From CAZMGD01 sp964565705 (GTDB lineage: Bacteria > Actinomycetota > Acidimicrobiia > Acidimicrobiales > Ilumatobacteraceae), in the NCBI GenBank assembly GCA_964565705.1, contig CAZMGD010000180.1, forward strand, positions 1 to 5,215: a stretch of 5,215 bases of DNA, written 5' to 3'. A model generated the notes under the pieces. It was not told the origin of the DNA. It saw nothing but the letters and a program-made list of their open reading frames with translations, and made no database searches. A program made the translations under genes and the position numbers. Every line of letters starts with the position of its first letter. The stretch's first letter is position 1. Below, one piece after another: positions 1-4,836 of this stretch.

Positions 1-1382
1 GCCAGCATCTCGCGCATCCCGGGCCCGCCCTTGGGGCCTTCGTAGCGGATGACGAGCACGGTGCCCGGCTGGATCGATCCGGACAGGATCGCGTCCATCG
101 CCGCGTCCTCGCCGTCGAACACCCGCGCCGGGCCCTCGAACTCCATCTGCTCCTTGGTGAGGCCGGCCACCTTGACGACCGAGCCCCTCGGCGCGAGCGA
201 TCCGGTCAACACGTTGATGCCGCCCTCGCTGTGGATCGGCCGGTCGAGCGGGTACACCACGACGCCGTCGGGCTCGGGCGGATCGATCGCCGCCAGGTTC
301 TCGGCCAGCGTCTTGCCGGTCACGGTCAGCACGTCGCCGTGCAGCAGCCCGGCCTCGAGCAGGTGCTTCATCACGACCGGCACGCCACCGACGCGGTCGA
401 GGTCGCTCATGTGGAACTTCCCACCGGGCTTCATGTCGGCGATGTGCGGCACCTTCGCCGCGATCCGGTTGAAGTCGTCGAGGTGCAGCTCCACACCGGC
501 CTCGTTGGCGATCGCCAGGAGGTGCAGGACCGCGTTCGTGCTGCCACCGAGTGCAGAGGTGACGGCGATCGCGTTCTCGAACGCCTGCTTGGTCATGATC
601 TGGCGCGACGTGATGCCGTGGCGCAGCAGCTCGACGATCGTCGCCCCGGCGAGGCGTGCGTCGTCCTCGCGGCGCCGATCGACGGCGGGCGGCGACGCCG
701 ATCCCGGCAGACTCAGCCCGATCGCCTCGGCGATCGACGACATCGTGTTGGCGGTGAACATCCCGCCGCACGCACCCTCGCCGGGGCAGGCCCTGCGCTC
801 GATCTGGCCGAGCTCGTCCTCGGAGATCTTGCCGAGCGCGCAGGCACCGACGGCCTCGAACACGCTGGTGATGTCGAGCGACACGCCGTTGTGGTGGCCC
901 GGCATGATCGAGCCGTTGTAGACGAACACCGACGCGAGGTCGAGGCGGGCGGCGGCCATGAGCATCGCCGGGATGCTCTTGTCGCAGCCGGCGAGCCCGA
1001 CGAAGCCGTCGAGGCGCTCGGCGTGCATCACGGTCTCCACCGAGTCACAGATCACCTCCCGGCTGACGAGCGACGCGCGCATGCCCTCGTGGCCCATCGA
1101 GATGCCGTCGCTGACGGTGATCGTCCCGAACTCCATCGGGAACCCGCCCGCCGCGCGCACGCCGGCCTTCACGTGCTGGGCCAGCTTCTGCAGCGTCATG
1201 TTGCAGGGTGTGACCTCGTTCCACGCCGAGGCCACCGCGATCTGCGGCTTGTCCCAGTCGGCGTCGCCCATGCCGACGGCGCGGAGCATGGCGCGCGCCG
1301 GCGCCTTCTGGAAGCCGTCGGTGACGTCGCGGCTGCGCGGCTTGATGTCGATCGGTGTCGCTCGCCCGGGCTCAGGTGTCAT
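1..1382 (-). CDS. ilvD: Dihydroxy-acid dehydratase, N-terminal 460 codons (3' end outside window)
   Basis: The enzyme dehydrates 2,3-dihydroxy-isovalerate and 2,3-dihydroxy-3-methylvalerate to the 2-keto acids, the step before the transaminase in valine/isoleucine synthesis (also feeding leucine and pantothenate); it is cytosolic and uses an Fe-S cluster plus Mg. Translating the minus strand from the ATG at 1382 gives MTPEPGRATPIDIKPRSRDV as the start. All three cluster cysteines are present: C60 (NEVTPCN), C133 (AGCDKSIPG) and C205 (GACGGMFTANTM). D92 (SDGISMGHEG), D134 and K135 of the CDK motif match the Mg ligands and the carbamylated lysine known in the family. GGSTNAVLHLL lies near residues 279-289 and YEGPKGGPGMREML ends the visible part. 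Family members of this type are about 560-575 residues, so roughly 110 residues, including the C-terminal catalytic serine loop, lie beyond the left edge. The start aligns with the N-terminus I recall for mycobacterial IlvD (IKPRSRDVTDG). No good Shine-Dalgarno sits at the usual distance, so the mRNA may be leaderless. Family assignment is very secure. Confidence 0.97.
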   Translation of the reverse strand, partial: MTPEPGRATPIDIKPRSRDVTDGFQKAPARAMLRAVGMGDADWDKPQIAVASAWNEVTPCNMTLQKLAQHVKAGVRAAGGFPMEFGTITVSDGISMGHEGMRASLVSREVICDSVETVMHAERLDGFVGLAGCDKSIPAMLMAAARLDLASVFVYNGSIMPGHHNGVSLDITSVFEAVGACALGKISEDELGQIERRACPGEGACGGMFTANTMSSIAEAIGLSLPGSASPPAVDRRREDDARLAGATIVELLRHGITSRQIMTKQAFENAIAVTSALGGSTNAVLHLLAIANEAGVELHLDDFNRIAAKVPHIADMKPGGKFHMSDLDRVGGVPVVMKHLLEAGLLHGDVLTVTGKTLAENLAAIDPPEPDGVVVYPLDRPIHSEGGINVLTGSLAPRGSVVKVAGLTKEQMEFEGPARVFDGEDAAMDAILSGSIQPGTVLVIRYEGPKGGPGMREML

Positions 1383-1388
1383 GAGCGC

Positions 1389-1403
1389 CGAGGGTACCCC
1401 TCG
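1389..1403. promoter_or_regulatory. Inverted repeat and possible ilvD -10 element just upstream of the ilvD start
   Basis: The plus strand reads CGAGGG-TAC-CCCTCG, a perfect 6-bp inverted repeat with a 3-base centre, ending 7 bases before the ilvD ATG. On the minus strand it contains TACCCT (1397-1392), a TANNNT-type -10 hexamer 8 bases ahead of the ATG. That spacing would put the transcription start at or next to the A of the ATG, making a leaderless message. I see no good -35. The only SD-like string (AGGGG) is 13 bases from the ATG and inside the repeat. The repeat could instead be an operator or an mRNA hairpin. The repeat is seen; its roles are inferred. Confidence 0.35.
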
Positions 1404-1430
1404 CCTGCGAGCGGTGGCTGGTGGTGAGAG

Positions 1431-1447
1431 CACCGGTCGGGCCGGTG
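1431..1447. repeat. Inverted repeat in the ilvD / hydrolase divergent intergenic region
   Basis: CACCGG-TCGGG-CCGGTG is a perfect 6-bp inverted repeat with a 5-base spacer, midway between two divergent genes. It ends 3 bases before CACGAT (1451-1456), the same hexamer that serves as the putative -10 of the promoter at 2335-2363, so a repressor here could cover a weak hydrolase promoter. No convincing -35 is seen upstream of 1451. GC-rich short repeats of this size arise easily by chance in such DNA. Confidence 0.25.
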
Positions 1448-1473
1448 TGGCACGATGCCCGCACCGGAGCGAC

Positions 1474-1480
1474 AAGGGGG
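1474..1480 (+). promoter_or_regulatory. Ribosome binding site deciding the hydrolase start
   Basis: AAGGGGG lies 6 bases ahead of the GTG at 1487. The upstream in-frame GTG at 1421 would add 22 residues without homology-like character and has no comparable ribosome binding site, so 1487 is preferred. Confidence 0.65.
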
Positions 1481-1486
1481 CAGCTC

Positions 1487-2338
1487 GTGCAGGAGTGGAC
1501 GATCGGCGACGTCGTGGTGCGCGCGGCGGTCGAGGTGGCGTTGCCGACGCCGGGGCTCGGCCTGCTCCCCGACCTCGACCGCGACGCTCTCGTCGACCAC
1601 CTCGAGTGGTTGCAGCCGGACTACATGGACGCCGACGGCAACATCCACCTCGCCATCCAGTCCTTCCTCGTCGAGGCCGGCGGCACACGGATCGTCGTCG
1701 ACACCTGCTTCGGCCACGGGCACCAGCTGCCCTACGACATCCAGGTCGACACCCGCCACCATCCCGAGACGCTCGCGGCAGTTGGCTTCGGCCGCGACGA
1801 CGTCGACGTCGTGGTGTGCACGCACCTCCACTTCGACCACGTCGGATGGAACGTGATCCGCACCGACGACGGATGGGAGCCGACGTTTCCCAATGCCCAG
1901 TACCTGTTCGGCAACGACGAGTACGACCACTGGCGCGGGGATCCCGACCCCAACAAGGCCAACGACGAGTGCGTGCAGCTGCTCGTCGACGCCGGGCTCA
2001 CCCGGCTCGTCCCCGACGACCACGTGATCACGCCCGAGCTGCGGCTGGTGCCGACGCCGGGGCACACGCCAGGCCACGTCAGCGTGCGGATCGAGTCGCG
2101 CGGGCAGCGCGCGCTGATCACCGGCGACATCGTGCACCATCCGATCCAGATCGTGCGCCCCGACTGGCGCTCGGGCCCCGACTACGACCCCCCGGCGGCG
2201 ACGGCGACTCGGCGGGCTCTGTTCAGCGAGCTCGCCGACACGGACGTGCTGGTGCTCGGCACCCACTTCAACGCCCCAGCCGGTGGGCACGTCCGCAGCG
2301 CCAGCGACGGCTGGGCGTGGGCCCCCGCCAAGGGTTGA
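1487..2338 (+). CDS. MBL-fold metallo-hydrolase (lactonase-like)
   Basis: A 283-residue soluble hydrolase of the metallo-beta-lactamase superfamily, with no signal peptide or membrane segment. The binuclear metal site is complete: HLHFDH (H113, H115, D117, H118), PGHTPGH (H193), TGD (D214) and GTHF (H260). VDTCFGHGH (about 71-79) carries the conserved early Asp after the first beta strands, and GDIVHHPIQ (213-221) is typical of the branch that includes N-acyl-homoserine-lactone lactonases and related esterases/lactonases. The N-terminal segment NIHLAIQSFLVEAGGTRIVVDT matches that branch too. The substrate cannot be read from sequence: lactone, ester or thioester hydrolysis are all possible. 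It starts at a GTG with AAGGGGG 6 bases upstream. It is divergent from ilvD (104 bp between starts) and appears to be a single-gene unit, since a new promoter overlaps its stop codon and no terminator precedes that promoter. Confidence 0.92.
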   Translation: MQEWTIGDVVVRAAVEVALPTPGLGLLPDLDRDALVDHLEWLQPDYMDADGNIHLAIQSFLVEAGGTRIVVDTCFGHGHQLPYDIQVDTRHHPETLAAVGFGRDDVDVVVCTHLHFDHVGWNVIRTDDGWEPTFPNAQYLFGNDEYDHWRGDPDPNKANDECVQLLVDAGLTRLVPDDHVITPELRLVPTPGHTPGHVSVRIESRGQRALITGDIVHHPIQIVRPDWRSGPDYDPPAATATRRALFSELADTDVLVLGTHFNAPAGGHVRSASDGWAWAPAKG

Positions 2339-2363
2339 CACCCTCCGGGGAGGGGTGCACGAT
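2335..2363 (+). promoter_or_regulatory. Sigma-70-type promoter overlapping the hydrolase stop codon
   Basis: A perfect consensus -35 TTGACA (2335-2340) is followed by an exact 17-base spacer and CACGAT (2358-2363) as the -10, matching TANNNT at the important second A and final T but not at the first base. The predicted start is near A2370. The spacer holds CCCTCC-GG-GGAGGG (2341-2354), a 6-bp inverted repeat that could be an operator. The TGA of the hydrolase gene lies inside the -35 (2336-2338). The nearest downstream protein start with good support is over 350 bases away, so the promoter probably serves the RNA described at 2370-2626. Confidence 0.6.
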
Positions 2364-2369
2364 GGGTAC

Positions 2370-2626
2370 ACCGACTCGATTGAGTTCCTGAGGGGGTACG
2401 ACCAGTGCAGTCGACAGAAGCAGCATCAGGGGAAACTCCACCCGACCGGTAGATGCAGCGTCGGAGGATCGGCGCTTGGCCAACGGGCACTCCCACCAGA
2501 GCCCGGCTGCGAGCCGGCCGACGAGTGCACTCGTGTGAGCCACCTGTCCGATCACCCTTCCAACGCTGACATCTCAAACGCAACCGAGTCGTCCACGGCC
2601 CCGGGGCCACACACCCGGGGCCGTGG
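2370..2626 (+). ncRNA. Candidate structured non-coding RNA of unrecognised family
   Basis: This stretch lies between a good promoter and a strong terminator hairpin and holds no convincing protein gene. Its ends pair: 2372-2378 with 2585-2591 (CGACUCG/CGAGUCG), continued by UUG 2380-2382 with CAA 2581-2583 and GUU 2384-2386 with AAC 2577-2579, giving 13 pairs and two single mismatches. The closing helix begins at about base 3 of the predicted transcript and ends one base before the terminator stem. Nested inside are 2392-2397 with 2554-2559 (two G.U pairs) and 2410-2417 with 2544-2552 (one bulge). Further local hairpins are GCAUC 2423-2427 with 2452-2456, GGGG-AAA-CUCC (2429-2439), AGCGUC/GGCGCU (2457-2476), CCGGCU-GCG-AGCCGG (2503-2517) and a perfect 14-base palindrome (2521-2534). 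Size is about 257 bases. I see none of the hallmark sequences of RNase P RNA, tmRNA, SRP RNA or T-box leaders. The multibranched interior is unlike classic 6S RNA. It could instead be a long 3' or 5' untranslated region. Pairings were found by eye; no energy was computed. Confidence 0.5.
2593..2626 (+). terminator. GC-rich intrinsic terminator-like hairpin
   Basis: CCACGGCCCCGGG (2593-2605) and its exact complement (2614-2626) form a 13-bp perfect stem around the 8-base loop GCCACACA. No T-tract follows on the plus strand (CGCGTCC), which is common for hairpin terminators in high-GC actinobacteria. It closes the candidate RNA and insulates the downstream operon from the upstream promoters. 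Confidence 0.7.
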
Positions 2627-2662
2627 CGCGTCCGGGTCGCCTACCAGCGTTCGCAGCCCGAC

Positions 2663-2671
2663 TGCTACCGT
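2663..2671 (+). promoter_or_regulatory. Possible extended -10 promoter of the SDR / acyl-CoA dehydrogenase operon
   Basis: TGCTACCGT fits the extended -10 pattern TGnTAnnnT (hexamer TACCGT at 2666-2671). The predicted start is near 2678, about 48 bases before the SDR GTG and just upstream of the inverted repeat at 2682-2700. No consensus -35 is visible 16-18 bases upstream. An alternative is AACGAT at 2700-2705, which resembles the upstream CACGAT hexamer but also lacks a -35. Confidence 0.3.
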
Positions 2672-2681
2672 TCCACCCGGC

Positions 2682-2700
2682 TTCTGACGGAGTGTCAGAA
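2682..2700. promoter_or_regulatory. Perfect 7-5-7 inverted repeat, likely repressor operator
   Basis: TTCTGAC-GGAGT-GTCAGAA is a perfect 7-bp inverted repeat with a 5-base centre, 25 bases ahead of the SDR start codon. Unlike most chance repeats here it is not purely G/C. Its size and its position just downstream of a predicted transcription start fit the dimeric site of a TetR-type repressor, the usual regulators of actinobacterial acyl-CoA catabolic operons. No regulator gene is present in the window, so the cognate protein is unknown. Confidence 0.55.
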
Positions 2701-2725
2701 ACGATCTCGCAGAGGGGTTTTCCAC

Positions 2726-3637
2726 GTGGCAGGGTTCTTGCAGGACAAGGTCGTGGCGATCACAGGCGCCGGACGGGGAATCGGGCGTGCCGTGGCGCTG
2801 CTCGCCGCCGAGGAGGGTGCGAAGGTCATCGTGGCCGACTTCGGCGTCGCCCAGGACGGCTCGGAGCCGACGAGCGAGATCGCCGACGCCGTCGTCGCCG
2901 AGATCACCGCCGCCGGCGGCGAGGCCGTGGCCATCGCCAACGACGTCTCGACGATGGAGGGCGGCCAGGGGATCGTCGACCTCGCGGTCGAGAAGTGGGG
3001 CCGCATCGACGGCGTCGTGTGCGTCGCCGGCATCCTGCGCGAGCGCATGCTGTTCAACATGAGCGAGGACGAGTTCGACGACGTCGTGCGCGTCCACACC
3101 AAGGGCACGTTCACGCTGTATCGCGCCGCCTCGGCCGTGATGCGCAAGCAGGAGGGTGGCGGCTCGCTCGTCGGCTTCACCTCGGGAGTGTGGGCGCTCG
3201 GTAGCACGGCCCAGGCGAACTACGCCGCGGCCAAGGGCGGCATCGTGTCGATGACCTACGCCGCGGCGCTCGGCCTCGCCCGCTACGGCGTGCGCGCCAA
3301 CTGCATCGCCCCGATCGCCCGCACCCGGATGAGCGCCAACGTTCCGTTCGACATCGGCCCGAACGGCGAGCCGGAAGACGTCGCCCCGATGGTGGTCTAC
3401 CTGCTGAGCGACGCGGCCAAGGACGTGACCGGTCAGGTGTACACCGCGGTCGGCAACAAGATCGCCGTGTGGAGCCAGCCCAGCGAGCAGCGGGCGATGT
3501 TCACCGAGGGCCGCTGGACGCCCGAGCAGATCGCCGAGCGCCTGCCGACGTCGATCGGCGTGGAGGTCATGCCGAGCCTCGCCAAGGCCGAGGAGATGCG
3601 CCGCGCCGCCACGGCCGGTGAGCGCCCGAATGCCTGA
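2726..3637 (+). CDS. Short-chain dehydrogenase/reductase, probably NAD-dependent, acyl-CoA/hydroxyacyl type
   Basis: A 303-residue Rossmann-fold oxidoreductase that would interconvert an alcohol and a ketone, plausibly on a CoA-linked substrate. The cofactor motif is TGAGRGIG (13-20). D38, at the end of the second strand (VIVADF), favours NAD(H) over NADP(H). The catalytic residues are S153 (FTSGVW), Y166 and K170 (NYAAAK). It is longer than the classical 250-residue SDR: after TGQVYTAVGNKIAVWSQP (about 235-252) comes a 50-residue tail of the kind seen in SDRs related to the 3-hydroxyacyl-CoA dehydrogenase domain of peroxisomal multifunctional enzyme type 2. The usual NNAG motif reads CVAG (99-102), and the Asn of the catalytic tetrad appears as His124 (VRVHTKGTF), which I believe is common in this subgroup. 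The GTG start has AGAGGGG (2711-2717) 8 bases upstream. The stop overlaps the following gene by 8 bases, so the two are co-transcribed and probably translationally coupled. Exact substrate unknown. Confidence 0.93.
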   Translation: MAGFLQDKVVAITGAGRGIGRAVALLAAEEGAKVIVADFGVAQDGSEPTSEIADAVVAEITAAGGEAVAIANDVSTMEGGQGIVDLAVEKWGRIDGVVCVAGILRERMLFNMSEDEFDDVVRVHTKGTFTLYRAASAVMRKQEGGGSLVGFTSGVWALGSTAQANYAAAKGGIVSMTYAAALGLARYGVRANCIAPIARTRMSANVPFDIGPNGEPEDVAPMVVYLLSDAAKDVTGQVYTAVGNKIAVWSQPSEQRAMFTEGRWTPEQIAERLPTSIGVEVMPSLAKAEEMRRAATAGERPNA

Positions 3638-4823
3638 CACCGCTCGCGTCGAGCTGCCCGCGGACGACGACGAGTTCCGTGCCGTCGTCCGCGACTGGCT
3701 CGGCGAGCACGTCACCGGCGAGTTCGCCGAGCTGCGCGGCCGGGGCGGGCCCGGCGACGAGGAGATCGGCTTCGACATCCGCGTGGCCTGGGAGCGCAAG
3801 CTCGGCGAGGCCGGCTGGATCGGCCTCGGCTGGCCAGAGGAGCACGGGGGCCGCGGCGCTTCCGTCAGCCAGCAGATCATCTGGGCCGAGGAGTACAGCC
3901 GCTTCGAGGCCCCCGCCCGCGTGAACCACATGGGTGAGAACCTGCTCGCGCCCACACTCATTGCATATGCAACACCTGAGGTGTGTGCCCGGTTCCTGCC
4001 CGGCATCGCAGCTGGCACCGAGCGCTGGTGCCAGGGCTACAGCGAGCCCGACGCGGGCAGCGACCTGGCCAACGTCAAGGCCCGCGCCGAGCTCGACGGC
4101 GACGAGTGGGTCATCAACGGACAGAAGGTCTGGACGTCGCTCGCCCACGTGTCGCACTGGTGCTTCGTGGTGGCCCGCACCGAGCCCGGATCGCAGCGCC
4201 ACAAGGGGTTGAGCTTCCTGCTCGTGCCGATGGATCAGCCCGGCGTCGAGGTCCGCCCGATCGTGCAGATCACCGGCGGCGGCGAGTTCAACGAGACGTT
4301 CTTCTCCGACGCCCGCACCGAGGCCGGGCTGATCGTCGGCCAGCCGGGCGAGGGATGGGCCGTGGCGATGGGCCTGCTCGGGTTCGAGCGCGGCATCTCC
4401 ACGCTGGCCCAGCAGGTCGGCTTCGAGCGCGAGCTGCTGCACACGTTCGAGCTGGCCCGCAGCAAGGGCCTCGCCAACGATCCGGTGGTCCGCCAGCGGC
4501 TCGCGTCAGCGCACACCGGGCTGCAGCTGCTGCGCTGGAACGCCCAGCGGTCGATGTCGGCCAAGGGCGTGCCGGGCCCGGAGGCCAGCATCTCGAAGCT
4601 GTTCTGGGGCACGTGGCACCGCGAGCTCGGCGAGCTGATGATCGACCTCCTCGGTGCGGACGGCCAGATCTGCCCCGCGGGTCAGGGCGATCCCGGTGTC
4701 GCGTACCCGCTGTCGCTGGAGCAGAAGCTGTTCCTGTTCACGCGCAGCGACACGATCTACGGCGGCAGCAACGAGATCCAGCGCAACGTGCTGGCCGAGC
4801 GCGTGCTCGGCCTGCCGCGCTGA
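3630..4823 (+). CDS. Acyl-CoA dehydrogenase (FadE-like flavoprotein)
   Basis: A 397-residue FAD enzyme that would introduce the alpha-beta double bond into an acyl-CoA and pass electrons to electron-transfer flavoprotein. The N-terminal helical domain covers about 1-130. The central beta domain carries YSEPDAGSDLA (137-147) and NGQKVWTS (163-170), both part of the flavin/substrate site. The C-terminal helical domain ends with DTIYGGSNEIQRNVLAERVLGLPR-type sequence (374-397), contributing the FAD-binding GGSNEIQRN. The Glu of the YEG motif that is the base in medium-chain enzymes is Gly378. E253 in GLLGFERG stands where isovaleryl-CoA and long-chain dehydrogenases keep their catalytic Glu. The ATG at 3630 is preferred, with GGTGAG (3616-3621) 8 bases upstream; the alternative GTG at 3618 would add four residues. 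It overlaps the SDR gene by 8 bases, which points to one catabolic pathway. The substrate (fatty, branched or steroid side-chain acyl-CoA) cannot be assigned. Confidence 0.95.
   Translation: MPDTARVELPADDDEFRAVVRDWLGEHVTGEFAELRGRGGPGDEEIGFDIRVAWERKLGEAGWIGLGWPEEHGGRGASVSQQIIWAEEYSRFEAPARVNHMGENLLAPTLIAYATPEVCARFLPGIAAGTERWCQGYSEPDAGSDLANVKARAELDGDEWVINGQKVWTSLAHVSHWCFVVARTEPGSQRHKGLSFLLVPMDQPGVEVRPIVQITGGGEFNETFFSDARTEAGLIVGQPGEGWAVAMGLLGFERGISTLAQQVGFERELLHTFELARSKGLANDPVVRQRLASAHTGLQLLRWNAQRSMSAKGVPGPEASISKLFWGTWHRELGELMIDLLGADGQICPAGQGDPGVAYPLSLEQKLFLFTRSDTIYGGSNEIQRNVLAERVLGLPR
3960..3984 (+). repeat. Two adjacent palindromes with A/T-ending codons inside the acyl-CoA dehydrogenase gene
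   Basis: TTGCATATGCAA (3961-3972) is a perfect 12-base palindrome and ACACCT-G-AGGTGT (3972-3984) is a perfect 6-1-6 inverted repeat sharing one base with it. They fall in codons 111-119 (IAYATPEVC), where ATT, GCA, TAT, GCA, ACA, CCT and TGT are used although the rest of the gene nearly always ends codons in G or C. The reading frame is intact and the protein sequence looks normal for the family. Confidence 0.6.
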
Positions 4824-4836
4824 TCGCGGACCGAGC

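Noticed and set aside
231..1427. Plus-strand open frames (231-1427, and 49-921) opposite ilvD
   Set aside because: The minus strand encodes an unmistakable dihydroxy-acid dehydratase over the whole stretch, and the plus-strand translations are Arg/His/Asp-rich with no motif.
958..2391. Plus-strand open frame of 477 codons crossing ilvD, the intergenic gap and the hydrolase gene
   Set aside because: It spans three unrelated regions in the wrong frame for both genes, and its translation over the hydrolase gene is an arginine-rich shadow.
2411..2427. SRP RNA-like string AGAAGCAGCA in the candidate RNA
   Set aside because: The conserved flanking helix with its GGAA tetraloop (GUCAGGUCC...GGAAGCAGC pattern) is missing, so similarity to helix 8 of SRP RNA is superficial.
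2428..2460. Resemblance of GGGGAAACUCC to the conserved GAGGAAAGUCC of RNase P RNA
   Set aside because: The match is partial, the other conserved RNase P blocks are absent and the transcript is far shorter than a bacterial RNase P RNA.
2283..2687. Possible protein gene in the 2339-2725 region (134-codon plus frame, and minus frames 2182-2610 and 2268-2555)
   Set aside because: The frames start inside the hydrolase gene, lack good ribosome binding sites, show no G/C third-base bias and run straight through the terminator hairpin or promoter.
3618..3629. GTG at 3618 as the acyl-CoA dehydrogenase start
   Set aside because: It would add only four residues. The ATG at 3630 has GGTGAG at a proper distance and gives the usual short overlap with the SDR stop.
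2552..4018. Long minus-strand open frame (488 codons) opposite the SDR and acyl-CoA dehydrogenase genes
   Set aside because: It lies antisense to two well-supported enzyme genes, has low-complexity Arg/Ala/His-rich translation and no recognisable domain. High G/C third positions create such open frames by chance.
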